Shown here piece by piece: positions 6,861 to 15,061 of a stretch of DNA of 37,997 nt; within the stretch, counting starts at the first letter, position 1; each line of letters starts with the position of its first letter. A program made the position numbers and the translations under genes. Source of the stretch: Streptomyces sp. 130. Its GTDB lineage: Bacteria > Actinomycetota > Actinomycetes > Streptomycetales > Streptomycetaceae. The DNA lies in NCBI RefSeq assembly GCF_007096885.1, contig NZ_VJNO01000053.1, forward strand, positions 1-37,997, given 5' to 3'. The notes under the pieces are model-generated. The model saw only the letters and a list, made by a program, of their open reading frames with translations. It searched no databases and was not told where the DNA came from.

Positions 6861-8018
6861 TCAGTGCTCCTCTGTGGTTGCGAGCGCCCACGCCAGCCGC
6901 GCGCGCTCCATCTCGTTGCCCGGTTCGTCCGGCTTTCCCGGCGCCGGGAAGTCGCTGACCTGCACGCTTCTGGGCGCCCCGAAGCGCGGCGTGACGCCGA
7001 AGGCGCCGACCAGCGCCCGCTGCGCCCCGCTGCTGAACGCCACGCGGGCGCGCGGAACCGGGAACCCCGGCACGTTCACCGAGCAGACCCCGATCAGCTC
7101 CAGCGCCCCGCCCACGCGCCGCCAGTCCCCGCTGACCGGGCTCGACTTGAACGTCTCCACCGCCTCGGGCGACGCCTCGGGCAGCACCCACCCGGCGACC
7201 CACACCCCAAACTCGTCCTCCCCGGCGATGACGCGGGCGACGGCGGCGGCGGGGTCGTCGTAGTGCTGCTGCGCGGCCTGGAACCCTGCGGACAGGTCCG
7301 CATGCCGGGGCCCGGCGACGAGCGTCCCGGCCGGGGTGACGGTGCCGTCGGCCAAGCGCTGCTCCCCGACGTGGAAGTACGAGTAGCCGGACGGCGACGA
7401 CGGCGGGGTGACGCACCCGGGCAGCCCAACGTGGCACTGATCCCACGGCGCGACGTGCCCGAAGACGCGGCCCTCCGGGGTGACTGTGAGGGGCGTCAGG
7501 GCGTCGAACGACGGGGCAGCGAACCACTCGGCCGGGGGCAGCTGCTCGGGCGCGGCAGAGGCCCACAGAGCGTCCGCCACGTCCGCGACGGGCTCGCTCA
7601 GCGGCTCGGCCGGGAGCGGGTCCAGGGTCAGCGACACGTCCGCGAAGGCGGGGATGCTGACGAGCGTGGCCCCGGCGACCCGCCACTGCGTGATCACGAT
7701 CCGCTCGGCGTCGTCCATCACGTACTCGATGTCGTCCAAGTCCACCGACGGGCCGACGATTCCGGCCTCCAGCTGCTCGGTCACCGCGTAGGGGATGTCC
7801 TCCAGCATGGTGCCGGTGGCGGTGACCATGCCGTCCGCGATCCGCATGGTTTCGATGCGGCCGACGACGCGGGACCCGCCGTGGCCGTCGTCGGAGAGTT
7901 CCTGCCACGACAGGGGCAGCGGCAGGTCGCGGGACGAGCCCCCGGCCGGATCGATGATGCGGCCGTCGCCGGTCGGCACGCCCAGGCGCGCGAGCACCGC
8001 GTTCCAAGTCCTAGCCAT
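6861..8018 (-). CDS. Prohead (capsid maturation) protease
   Basis: 385 residues, ATG at 8018 overlapping the end of the 45-residue gene. The N-terminal domain (MARTWNAVLARLGVPTGDGR; VGRIETMRIADGMVTATGTM; GIVGPSVDLDDIEYVM) fits phage prohead proteases, in which the serine of the GPSVD-type motif (here S91) is the likely nucleophile. The C-terminal 200 residues (GHVAPWDQCHVGLPGCVTPP, HADLSAGFQAAQQHY, VAGWVLPEASPEAVETF) recur in actinophage proteases. It should cleave the scaffold domain of the capsid protein encoded downstream. The family assignment is by motif and by gene order portal-MuF-protease-capsid. Confidence 0.75.
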   Translation of the reverse strand: MARTWNAVLARLGVPTGDGRIIDPAGGSSRDLPLPLSWQELSDDGHGGSRVVGRIETMRIADGMVTATGTMLEDIPYAVTEQLEAGIVGPSVDLDDIEYVMDDAERIVITQWRVAGATLVSIPAFADVSLTLDPLPAEPLSEPVADVADALWASAAPEQLPPAEWFAAPSFDALTPLTVTPEGRVFGHVAPWDQCHVGLPGCVTPPSSPSGYSYFHVGEQRLADGTVTPAGTLVAGPRHADLSAGFQAAQQHYDDPAAAVARVIAGEDEFGVWVAGWVLPEASPEAVETFKSSPVSGDWRRVGGALELIGVCSVNVPGFPVPRARVAFSSGAQRALVGAFGVTPRFGAPRSVQVSDFPAPGKPDEPGNEMERARLAWALATTEEH

Positions 8019-8148
8019 CGCTGGCCACCTCCAGTATCTCAACGTCGATGGGGAGTTCGATGCACACCTCGGCCCCGTCGTGCTCGACGGTGACGGGGGC
8101 GCCCACGTGGGCCACGAGGCTGACGCCGTCCTCCTGCATGAAGATCAC
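8011..8148 (-). CDS. 45-residue protein between MuF and protease
   Basis: Starts at a GTG overlapping the MuF stop (GTGA) and ends TAG, overlapping the protease start by 8 bases. The protein is short and beta-rich (VSLVAHVGAPVTVEHDGAEV, then ELPIDVEILEVAS) and acidic. The double overlap and the beta pattern make it very likely to be translated. I do not recognise a family. Confidence 0.6.
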   Translation of the reverse strand: MIFMQEDGVSLVAHVGAPVTVEHDGAEVCIELPIDVEILEVASDG

Positions 8149-8951
8149 GTGTCCGCTCCTCTGGCGTTCTGCCGGTCGGTCCAGTCGATGGGTTCGCCCA
8201 GTACGACGGGCAGCATCGTGCACCGGCACTGGATGACCTCTTGGGCGGGGCCGCGCGGGTCCCCGGGGTACATCAGCTGCGCCCCACCCACCACGAACGG
8301 CGACGTGAGCAGCGTCTGTTGGTGGTCGGCTTCACGGTGCGTCGGCCGGGTCCGCTGGTCCGCCGTCGCCAGCCACGCCTTGAACGGGGCGGGGTCTCCG
8401 CGCTGCTCCGAGTCGAGGACGGCGGCCCGGTAAAGGCCGCCGTTCACCGCCGCCATCGTCTCGGTACGGGCCACGACACGGGCCCGGTTCGGCCACCGCT
8501 CGCTGCCCGTCGCCGTCAACACCGCATCGACGGCGGCCGTGATCGTGGGGACGTCGTCCTGCTCCCGAATGCCCCGCTCCACCTCGGCCACGATCAGCGC
8601 GTACACCTCGTCCGGCAGCCTGACGAGTCGGTTGCCGGCCTGGTTGAGGTAGTCGGCGGTCCACGGGTCCGAGGCGGGGTCACCGGCTCGGGTGACGCGC
8701 CGCCACGCATCCGACAGCACCCCGGACACCACGGGCATGATCTCGACGTTGACCTGATCCGTCCAGAACTGGCGGTGGTCGCCGACGCGGGCCGGGTCCA
8801 CACCGCCGCCACGGGTCACGGCCGGCCGCACCCGATCCAGGAACCGGCTCAACGCCCGGAACCAGGCGGTACCGATGCGCTGCTCGCCCTGGCGGATGAA
8901 CGCCAACGCGCGCAGCCGGGCGGGCAGGAAGTCGTCCGGAGGGATGCTCAC
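8145..8951 (-). CDS. Minor head protein, MuF / SPP1 gp7-like
   Basis: 268 residues from a GTG overlapping the portal stop (GTGA). The C-terminal half carries the MuF signature: ARTET (161-165), W193 followed by TADQRTRPTH (196-205), YPGDPRG, and the CRC triplet (242-244). These proteins bind the portal inside the head, few copies per particle, and may travel with the DNA. The N-terminal half is helical. There is no toxin-type extension; the protein ends about 25 residues after CRC. Confidence 0.85.
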   Translation of the reverse strand: MSIPPDDFLPARLRALAFIRQGEQRIGTAWFRALSRFLDRVRPAVTRGGGVDPARVGDHRQFWTDQVNVEIMPVVSGVLSDAWRRVTRAGDPASDPWTADYLNQAGNRLVRLPDEVYALIVAEVERGIREQDDVPTITAAVDAVLTATGSERWPNRARVVARTETMAAVNGGLYRAAVLDSEQRGDPAPFKAWLATADQRTRPTHREADHQQTLLTSPFVVGGAQLMYPGDPRGPAQEVIQCRCTMLPVVLGEPIDWTDRQNARGADT

Positions 8952-10774
8952 AGGAACATCCGAAGCCGGGCCCGGTCGTGGGGCTTGCCCGTGGCGATCA
9001 GCCGACGCGTGTAGTCACGCAGCCGCTGGTTCAGGAAGTCGGGTGACATGCCGAACGCCTCGGCGACCCCATCCACGAACTGGAACGAGCCCTCCATCAG
9101 TGCGTTGATGTCGGCAGCCGCGATGACGGTATGCAGCTCGTGCTTCGGAGTGGCCGTGAACTGGCCCCGGTTCTCCCGCGTGATGAGCCGCCCCCCGGCC
9201 CGGGACAGGGCATCGAACACCAGCAGCTCGGCAGCGGCCACCAGCCCGTCGGGAACGCTGGCCGGGTCCGGCTCCTCGTCCTGCGTGGCCGGGAGAGCCC
9301 GCTGCTCCAGCTCGGGGCTGCTGGGCTCCAGCTCCCCGCCGGTCACCTCCCCGGACACCCCGGTTGCTGCCGGGGCCACGGTGATCTCCAGACCCAACGC
9401 CTGAGCCACGTTCGGATCGGACAGCAGCGTCGGAGCGGCCTTGACCATGGACTCCAGCAGCCGCTTCGTGTACTCGGCGTCGTCCGGCCGGGCATCCTCG
9501 GGCACCCCGTTCTCGGCGAGCATGTACTCGTCGGAGATGAGGAGCCGGTCGTGGAGGTCGCGCAGGTTCTCCGTGTCGTCCGGCCGGGCCACGATGGCGG
9601 TAGTGTCCCACCCGACCTCGTACGCGGCCGCCTGCTCCTCCGTCATCCCGGCGGCCATCAGCGCGGGCCGGAACCATTCGGCCGTGATCGCGTCGCCGAT
9701 CTCCTTCAGCAGCGGCTCGATGAAGATCTTGTACGTGGACTCCTCCACCTGCCACGCCGACCAGTGGTTGGACTCGCCCTGCGTGCCGGCCGCGACGTCG
9801 CGCGGCATGTCGAGGGTCGCTGCGAGGCGGGCCAACGCGTCGTTGCGCAGGTCCACGACGGAGGACACGAACTCGGTGGCGGTGTCGATGAACGCCGCTG
9901 CGCCCCCGTTGGCGATGAGTTCGCCGGGGGCGTTGAACACCAACGGTACGACGGCGGCAGCGGTGCCGGGCTGCTGGATGCCGGTCTCGGCGGCGGACAG
10001 CAGTTCGTCCATGAACGCCATGGCGGTGGTCTCGTGCTCGCCCTTGGGGAAGTCGAGGTCGTCGGCGAGGGCGAGGAGCCCGGCTGATGCGAGGCGGCTG
10101 TCGAGGCGGCCCGCGATGTTCTGGCTGGCCTTCTCCACCTCGCGGCAGATGGGGAGGGCCGGGCGGACCGCGCTGTCGGCCTGGATGTAGTCGGCGGGGT
10201 GGGGGCACCAGACACGGAACAGGCGGGCGGCGGGCTCCAGCGCCATGTCGACGCCGGTCATGGGGTCGGTGTACTCCCAGCGGGCGTCCGCGCCGGACCC
10301 CTTGGCCTTGACCTTGGACGGGGGCAGGACGATCCACTCATCCGGCTGCGTCTGCCCGCGCCGGGCGGGGGTGGGCTTGACGATGACCCACGCCTCACCG
10401 GGGACCTGCCAGCAGAGGGAGAGGACGCGGAGGAGCCCGCCGCGCCGTGCGGGGCCACCGAGCACCTGCGCGGCAACCGCCTTCGCGGTGGGGTTGTCTG
10501 ACGGCCCGGTCGGCTTCCCGGTCTCGGGGTCCAGCTCCGTGGCGTGCACGTCGGCCTGGGACACGGCGTTGGCGATCCACACGAGGGGCCCGCGGAGTTC
10601 GCCGATGACGTCGAAGTAGTACCAGCCCTCCCGCTGCCAGTCGGAGTTCGTTGTCTGCTTGCGGGCCTTGGAGGCGCGGAGGACGCCGGGCCCGGACATG
10701 GGCATGGCGGCGGCTGCGATGGCCCTGGGCGGCGCCTGGGTGTCCGCCTCCCGGCGGCGTCGGAGCAGGGGCAT
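8948..10774 (-). CDS. Portal protein
   Basis: 608 residues, ATG at 10774 in a TGATG overlap. Typical portal features: N-terminal basic segment, WYYFDVIGELRGPLVWIANA, a wing/stem region (EAWVIVKPTPARRGQTQPDE), LPICREVEKASQNIAGRLDS, and the DMPRDVAAGTQGESNHWSAW motif near the crown-side helices. It is longer than the common 450-500 residues because of a C-terminal extension (from about 460) with an acidic Pro/Glu linker and a helical end that abuts the MuF gene. Located between the terminase and MuF genes as expected. Confidence 0.85.
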   Translation of the reverse strand: MPLLRRRREADTQAPPRAIAAAAMPMSGPGVLRASKARKQTTNSDWQREGWYYFDVIGELRGPLVWIANAVSQADVHATELDPETGKPTGPSDNPTAKAVAAQVLGGPARRGGLLRVLSLCWQVPGEAWVIVKPTPARRGQTQPDEWIVLPPSKVKAKGSGADARWEYTDPMTGVDMALEPAARLFRVWCPHPADYIQADSAVRPALPICREVEKASQNIAGRLDSRLASAGLLALADDLDFPKGEHETTAMAFMDELLSAAETGIQQPGTAAAVVPLVFNAPGELIANGGAAAFIDTATEFVSSVVDLRNDALARLAATLDMPRDVAAGTQGESNHWSAWQVEESTYKIFIEPLLKEIGDAITAEWFRPALMAAGMTEEQAAAYEVGWDTTAIVARPDDTENLRDLHDRLLISDEYMLAENGVPEDARPDDAEYTKRLLESMVKAAPTLLSDPNVAQALGLEITVAPAATGVSGEVTGGELEPSSPELEQRALPATQDEEPDPASVPDGLVAAAELLVFDALSRAGGRLITRENRGQFTATPKHELHTVIAAADINALMEGSFQFVDGVAEAFGMSPDFLNQRLRDYTRRLIATGKPHDRARLRMFL

Positions 10775-11082
10775 CAGGAGGACTCCTCTCGGGCGGCAAG
10801 CCACCCGACGACGTAGCTCATGCCGAGGGCGGCCGTAACTCCTCTGAACACCCAGTGATCGCCCCACGCCATCCACGAGGCGGCCGTGGCGGTGCCCACG
10901 TACATGGACACGCACCAGCTGCACACCAGCAGGTAGGCGAGCAGGTGCCCGTCGGGGAGGCGCCGCAACGCCCACTCGCGGGGGGCGCGGGTGATGCGGT
11001 CCTGGGTGATGAGCCGGGTTAGACGGGCGCCTGCAAGCAGCGTGTTGAAGAAGACGAGGAAGGGCAGGACAGGGTCGGTCAT
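10774..11082 (-). CDS. DUF1360-like small membrane protein
   Basis: 102 residues, ATGA overlap with the terminase stop and TGATG overlap with the portal start. The pattern ARLTRLITQDRI near residue 20, then LLVCSWCVSMYVG (51-63) and two hydrophobic segments (VLPFLVFFNTLLAG; VTAALGMSYVVGWLAA), matches the DUF1360 family seen in phages and Gram-positive bacteria. It would sit in the cytoplasmic membrane. Its job in phages is unknown; its position within the packaging operon is common in actinophages. Confidence 0.65.
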   Translation of the reverse strand: MTDPVLPFLVFFNTLLAGARLTRLITQDRITRAPREWALRRLPDGHLLAYLLVCSWCVSMYVGTATAASWMAWGDHWVFRGVTAALGMSYVVGWLAAREESS

Positions 11083-12446
11083 CGGGGGGCTCCTGTGCGG
11101 CGCTGGGTGGCTGCCTGCCGTGCGGCGAGGACGGGGTGGACGGCGGGGGTACGGCGCTGCTGGGCGGCCCGGTGCGGGGATACGAGGGCGGCCGAGGCGC
11201 GGTCGCGCTTCATGTGGTGGGTGACGGCGTGCACCAACGCGTCGATGCGGTCGGGCGAGTTCGGGTCCTCTTCGGGAATCCAGGTGGTGAGCTGGTCCTC
11301 CAACTCGGGGAACGCGCCGACGTGGTGGACGCGGCCCTGCTCGTACAGCATCGCGACGGGCTGCGCCCTCAGTTTCTTGCCCTGGGCGGCGTTGACGCGG
11401 CGGATGGGGGCGGGCCCGGCGTCGTCGCCGTGAAGGTCCCGCCACACGCGGGTGAGTACGGACTCGATCCAGTCCTTGCCGCCGTTGTCCTCCACCACCA
11501 CCTTGACCGCGTCGTGCTGCTCCAGCAGGGCGTACGCCGCCCGGGCGGTCTCGTCCGGGGAGCGGCGGCGGGACGCGTCGGCGAGGACGTAGTGGTGCTT
11601 GTCCACGCCCCACCCGGTGACCACGAGGCCGGTCTCGTCGCCCCTGGATGTGCCGGCCGGGTCGAGGCCGACGACGATGCTGATCAGCTCGGGCACGTCC
11701 TCGGGGCGGACCCGCGCGCCGTCGATGTGGGCGCGGGCCACGAGCGCGCCGGGCAGGTCCTCCAGGACCTCGGCGTCCAGCTCCTGCCGGCCGAGCGTCG
11801 TGCCCTCGTAGCGGGAGATCACAGCGCGCCGGAACGAGGGCGCCAGGTTCGCGAGGTTCGCGTACGTGGAACCGCGGACGACGGCGGTCCGGTCGTCCTT
11901 CAGCAGCTCCTTGATCAGCGGCAGGGGACGCGGCGTCGTCGTGATGCAGATGCGGGGGTGTTCGCCCAGGCGCATGCCCATCTGGAGCATGTCCCAGGCG
12001 TGCTGGAGGTGCCGCCACGAGGCGAGTTCGTCCAGCCACCCGTAGTGGTGCTGCGGGCCGCGGAGGCGGTCCGGCTCGTCGGCGCTGTAGCAGGTGAGGA
12101 TGGACCCGTTGGCGAGGGTGATACGGCGCTTCGACGGCTCGTACTGGGCGAGGCCGGGCAGCGCGCAGGCCATGATCCCCGACTCGCCCTCCACCATGAT
12201 GTCGCGGCAGTCGGACGCGGTGGGGGCGACGAGCGCGCCGCGGCTGCCGGGCATGGCGAGGGCCTGTTCGAGGACCCACTCGGCACCGGTGCGGGACTTC
12301 CCGAAGCCCCGGCCGGCGAGGAGGAGCCAGGTGTCCCAATCACCGTCGGGGGCAAGCTGTTCGGGGCGGGCGACGCCGCCGCGCCACACTCCGCCGCGGG
12401 CTTCGCTGTGGGCGTGGATCGCCTCAAGACTGGGGGCTGCGGCCAC
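11079..12446 (-). CDS. terL: Terminase large subunit
   Basis: 455 residues from a GTG at 12446, overlapping the small subunit by 23 bases. ATPase domain: Walker A GRGFGKS (45-51), Walker B YGWLDE (135-140, D139/E140) and a coupling-type ITTTPRP (168-174). Nuclease domain: VVGLDPAGTSRGDETGLVV (D262), VVVEDNGGKDW (D320) and RIDALVHAVTHH near the C-terminus, giving the usual acidic triad. The last 40 residues are a basic, low-complexity tail. It would package DNA from concatemers into proheads through the portal encoded downstream. Confidence 0.92.
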   Translation of the reverse strand: MAAAPSLEAIHAHSEARGGVWRGGVARPEQLAPDGDWDTWLLLAGRGFGKSRTGAEWVLEQALAMPGSRGALVAPTASDCRDIMVEGESGIMACALPGLAQYEPSKRRITLANGSILTCYSADEPDRLRGPQHHYGWLDELASWRHLQHAWDMLQMGMRLGEHPRICITTTPRPLPLIKELLKDDRTAVVRGSTYANLANLAPSFRRAVISRYEGTTLGRQELDAEVLEDLPGALVARAHIDGARVRPEDVPELISIVVGLDPAGTSRGDETGLVVTGWGVDKHHYVLADASRRRSPDETARAAYALLEQHDAVKVVVEDNGGKDWIESVLTRVWRDLHGDDAGPAPIRRVNAAQGKKLRAQPVAMLYEQGRVHHVGAFPELEDQLTTWIPEEDPNSPDRIDALVHAVTHHMKRDRASAALVSPHRAAQQRRTPAVHPVLAARQAATQRRTGAPR

Positions 12447-12894
12447 GGTTCATCAGCTCCGTTGCGAGGGCGACGACGTCGACGGTGGCCTGGTGGTCGG
12501 GCTCGTCGGTCTTGAGGCCGCGGCGGGTGGCGAGGATCTTCGCTGCTGCTTCGAGCATGCGGACGGCAAGGGCGGGGCTGATGTCCTCGGCGGAGGCGAG
12601 AACTTGGTGGGCGCGGTGACGCATGAGTTCGGCGCTGTCGAGGAGCCGGGAGAGAAGTTCGGCTTCCTGCTCGGCGGTGGCGTCGAGGTGTTCGGCGTCG
12701 CGGTGGTTGTCGTATGCGGTGGCTCGGGCGACCCAGTCGTGGGTGCGGGACCAGCGTTCGAGGAGTTGGGCCGACTTGCCCAAGGTCTTCGCGACGGCGC
12801 GGATGCTGCGGGCGGCGCCCAGGTCGCGGTAGACGCGGAACGCTTCGAAGGCGGGCGTGGTCTCGCCGTCGCGGCGTGCCCAGTCGTCGGTCAT
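12424..12894 (-). CDS. Terminase small subunit (putative)
   Basis: 156 residues from an ATG preceded by AGGAGG. Residues 10-60 hold a helix-turn-helix-like segment (SIRAVAKTLGKSAQLLERWS, then THDWVARATAYD), followed by long helices (DATAEQEAELLSRLLDSAEL; LAVRMLEAAAKILAT) and a short C-terminal region. This arrangement, directly before and overlapping the large subunit, is standard for a DNA-recognising small terminase. Confidence 0.75.
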   Translation of the reverse strand: MTDDWARRDGETTPAFEAFRVYRDLGAARSIRAVAKTLGKSAQLLERWSRTHDWVARATAYDNHRDAEHLDATAEQEAELLSRLLDSAELMRHRAHQVLASAEDISPALAVRMLEAAAKILATRRGLKTDEPDHQATVDVVALATELMNRGRSPQS

Positions 12895-12906
12895 GGGCGG
12901 TGCCTC

Positions 12907-13194
12907 CTATCGGATGAGGGCGAGTACGGCGGTGACGGCGCCTGCGACGCCGGTGAGGGCGCCGATGGTGGGGAGGGGCCAGCGGGCGCGTTCCAGAGAG
13001 GAGACGCGCCCGCCGAGCTCGTCCAGGCCTTTGTCGACCTTGGTTTCGAGGTCGGCTATGTCCTTCTCGGCTTGGGTGGTGCGTTGGAGGGCGGTGTCGA
13101 GGCGGCCGTTGAGGGTGGCGAACCCGGTGTCGACTGCCCCGCGCAGGCGTTCGAGTTCGACGGCGACCTGTGTTACCTCCTGCGGGGTCACCAC
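12907..13194 (-). CDS. Coiled-coil, tail-anchored membrane protein of the lysis cassette
   Basis: 95 residues from a GTG directly abutting the holin stop. Residues 5-70 are heptad-like and charged (VELERLRGAVDTGFATLNGR; AEKDIADLETKVDKGLDELG), followed by one hydrophobic segment (TIGALTGVAGAVTAVLALIR) at the very C-terminus. The layout resembles XhlA/hemolysin-type accessory lysis proteins. A role in lysis is inferred from its place after endolysin and holin. The next gene, the small terminase, follows after 12 bases, so lysis and packaging genes share a transcript. Confidence 0.6.
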   Translation of the reverse strand: MVTPQEVTQVAVELERLRGAVDTGFATLNGRLDTALQRTTQAEKDIADLETKVDKGLDELGGRVSSLERARWPLPTIGALTGVAGAVTAVLALIR

Positions 13195-13428
13195 CTACAC
13201 CGCCCTGGTGCTGGCGGGGTCTGCGGTGGCGGGGAGGGTGGAGGCGGTGCCGGGGCGGCCGAGGTGTCCGGCGATCCAGCCCTTGGCGGCGGCGAGGACG
13301 AGCGCGGCGGGGGCGGCCCACCAGACGGGTATGTCGGCGAGGTCGGTCGCGAGGACGGCGACCGCGGCCTGGGCTCCGGTCCAGGCGGCGCGCTCGCCCG
13401 CGTCGAGGAGGAGGGTGGGGGTGCTCAT
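13195..13428 (-). CDS. Holin (r1t-like small holin, putative)
   Basis: 77 residues, ATGA overlap with the endolysin stop. There are one or two hydrophobic segments (RAAWTGAQAAVAVLATDLAD and VWWAAPAALVLAAAKGWIAG) around an acidic hinge, followed by a short tail (GRPGTASTLPATADPAS). This fits small holins of the r1t type in actinophages, which form membrane lesions to release the endolysin. It ends with TAG one base before the next GTG. Confidence 0.65.
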   Translation of the reverse strand: MSTPTLLLDAGERAAWTGAQAAVAVLATDLADIPVWWAAPAALVLAAAKGWIAGHLGRPGTASTLPATADPASTRAV

Positions 13429-14282
13429 GCCTTGGCCTCCAGCTGGTCGAGGCGGTCGGACACGCTCTTGAGGAGGGTGAAGATCGCTACGAGGGTGGTG
13501 CGCTGCTCGGCGACCTGTCCGCCGACGCGGATCACGTCGGTCTTGATGTCGTCCACCTTGGCCTTGGTGTTGCGGAGGTAGGCGTAGGTGTCGCTGGTCT
13601 CGCCCTGCTCGGTGTTCTTGTAGTTCCAGACATCGAACGCGGTGAGGTCGGCCACGGGGGTCTCCTGGGTTGTGGTGGTGGCGGCCTTGAGGATGGCCGC
13701 GATGGGGAAGCGGCCGGGGTCGCCGTGGTCGTTCTCGGGGACGTGCTGGTGCCCACAGTGGCCCCGGAAGTTGTTCCACTCGGCGTTGGTCATGCGGGTC
13801 TTCGTGGCCCCGAAGCTGGCCGGGTAGGCGACGAACGTCTGCCCGGAGGTGAGGGGGACGTCGTGGTGGTCGCGGGCCCAGCGGGCGAACGCCCCAAGGT
13901 CGCGGATGACCCAGGCGGGGAGTTCGGGGGTGTAGAGGTGGGGCTTGGTGTCCCAGCGCTTGTGGGTGGTGGGGTCGCACGTGCCGACGAGTTCGACCTG
14001 TACGGCGTTCAGGGTGTTCGTCTCCACGCCGCCTGCCTTGTTGACGAGGGCGCGGGACGAGATGTCGAAGTCGAAGTGCTGGTACCAGTTCAGCCGCTTG
14101 TTGGCGAAGTCGGGAACGGCGGTGAAGTTGGGCGCCGATGCCCCGCCGCCGTAGTCGGGGAGGGATGTGCCCTCCGTGGTGTGCCAGACGACGACGTTCG
14201 ACTCCATCGCGTCGCCACCGTAGCGGCCCTGGTACCAGTGACTGAGCTGTGCGCCTGGGTAGCGCTGCGGTCCGGTCCCCAT
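13425..14282 (-). CDS. Endolysin, N-acetylmuramoyl-L-alanine amidase type
   Basis: 285 residues from an ATG preceded by GAGGAG. Residues 25-195 form an amidase_2/PGRP-like domain: VVVWHTTEGTS (H34 as a zinc ligand), NAVQVELVG (E97), and GHCGHQHVPENDHGDPGRF (about 174-192) carrying the second histidine cluster and the catalytic-site Asp region. After a Thr/Pro linker, residues 205-285 make a coiled-coil (TKAKVDDIKTDVIRVGGQVA; LKSVSDRLDQLEAK) instead of a LysM or PG-binding repeat, perhaps for oligomerisation or wall binding. No signal peptide, consistent with holin-dependent release. Confidence 0.8.
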   Translation of the reverse strand: MGTGPQRYPGAQLSHWYQGRYGGDAMESNVVVWHTTEGTSLPDYGGGASAPNFTAVPDFANKRLNWYQHFDFDISSRALVNKAGGVETNTLNAVQVELVGTCDPTTHKRWDTKPHLYTPELPAWVIRDLGAFARWARDHHDVPLTSGQTFVAYPASFGATKTRMTNAEWNNFRGHCGHQHVPENDHGDPGRFPIAAILKAATTTTQETPVADLTAFDVWNYKNTEQGETSDTYAYLRNTKAKVDDIKTDVIRVGGQVAEQRTTLVAIFTLLKSVSDRLDQLEAKA

Positions 14283-14306
14283 CGGCGGTGCTCCTCGCTA
14301 CGGCGG

Positions 14307-14337
14307 GTAAGGGGCAGTCCTATTGTGCACCCCTTAC
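14307..14337. other. Inverted repeat GTAAGGGG / CCCCTTAC upstream of endolysin
   Basis: A perfect 8-bp dyad with a 15-nt interval lies 24 bases before the endolysin start. A related element (GTAAGGGGTGC, with a nearby CTTAC and a TAAGGG/CCCTTA dyad) is present at 6661-6700 around the stop of the 53-residue gene. It may be an operator, a leader hairpin for the lysis-packaging operon, or both. No clear promoter hexamers can be assigned. Confidence 0.35.
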
Positions 14338-14376
14338 GAAGGTGTGGGGGCATGGTACCCGCGCAGGGCATGGGAA

Positions 14377-14403
14377 AGCCCCCGGCCGCGGGGCTCGGGG
14401 GCT
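14377..14403 (-). terminator. Terminator after the lipoprotein gene
   Basis: Perfect 8-bp stem AGCCCCCG / CGGGGGCT with an 11-nt GC-rich loop, starting 17 bases beyond the lipoprotein stop. With the hairpin at 14933-14964 it isolates the lipoprotein gene as its own unit. Confidence 0.6.
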
Positions 14404-14419
14404 GTGGTGGGATCGGGGG

Positions 14420-14878
14420 TCAGCAGGCGTCGTAGTGCCAGGTGCCGCTCTCGCGCGCCCAGGGCTGTCCGTTCTGGTCGAACTTGGGGAGCCCGGTGAC
14501 CTTGTAGGTGACGCGGGCGAGGTCCCCGGACACCTCGGCCGTGATGCCGGTGGCGGGGTGGTCGGGGCCGTACTCGGTGGCGGCCTGCTTCACAACGCCC
14601 TCGTACTGGGCGGCGGTGATCTTCCCGGCGCAGCGGGCGGACAGGGCGCTGTACGCGGTGTCGGCGTCGCCCTGGAAGTACGCGGCGGTGTACGCCGTGA
14701 CGGCGGCCGCGAGCGCGTCGGTGCCGTCGTCGGCCGGGGTCGTGGCCGGCGTCTCTGCGGCGGTGGCCGTCGGCGCGCTGGATGTGGTGGCGGGCTTGTC
14801 GTCGTCGCTGCTGCCGCAGGCGGTGAGCGTGGCGAGCAGGCCGGCCGCGAGGACGGCGGCGGTGGTGCGGGTGTGCAT
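14420..14878 (-). CDS. Secreted lipoprotein, moron-like
   Basis: 152 residues. A typical type II signal peptide: MHTRTTAAVLAAGLLATLTAC with lipobox LTAC (Cys21), followed by SSDDD and a Thr/Ala/Pro linker. The mature domain (ALAAAVTAYTAAYFQGDADT; GDLARVTYKVTG; ESGTWHYDAC) looks like a small NTF2-like/DUF4878-type fold common in Streptomyces lipoproteins. The gene has GGGGGGA as ribosome binding site and hairpins on both sides, a cassette typical of morons expressed from a prophage. Surface lipoproteins of prophages can block superinfection; that role here is only a hypothesis. Confidence 0.75.
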   Translation of the reverse strand: MHTRTTAAVLAAGLLATLTACGSSDDDKPATTSSAPTATAAETPATTPADDGTDALAAAVTAYTAAYFQGDADTAYSALSARCAGKITAAQYEGVVKQAATEYGPDHPATGITAEVSGDLARVTYKVTGLPKFDQNGQPWARESGTWHYDAC

Positions 14879-14932
14879 GGTCCCCCCTGGGTGGTGTGTG
14901 GGGGGATGGTGTCACGGGGGTGGGGGAACGGT

Positions 14933-14964
14933 GAAGCCCCCGCCGGGGGATGGTCGGGGGCTTC
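14933..14964 (-). terminator. Terminator between membrane gene cluster and lipoprotein
   Basis: Perfect 10-bp stem GAAGCCCCCG / CGGGGGCTTC with a 12-nt loop. It lies downstream of the gene ending at 15062 and upstream of the lipoprotein gene. The interval 14965-15061 otherwise holds a 12-bp palindrome (ATCCGTACGGAT, 14994-15005) and a GGTGGC/GCCACC hairpin (15006-15021), with no gene. Confidence 0.65.
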
Positions 14965-15061
14965 AGGTCCGTAGCAGCTCGGCAGCCAGCGCAATCCGTA
15001 CGGATGGTGGCGGGTGCCACCACCAACCACGGTAGCGCTGGGGGCTGACAACGGAGGCGGG

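Noticed and set aside
6828..8093. A 421-codon plus-strand frame opposite the prohead protease
   Set aside because: Low-complexity Arg/Gly/Ala translation with no ribosome binding site; the minus-strand protease has motifs and operon coupling.
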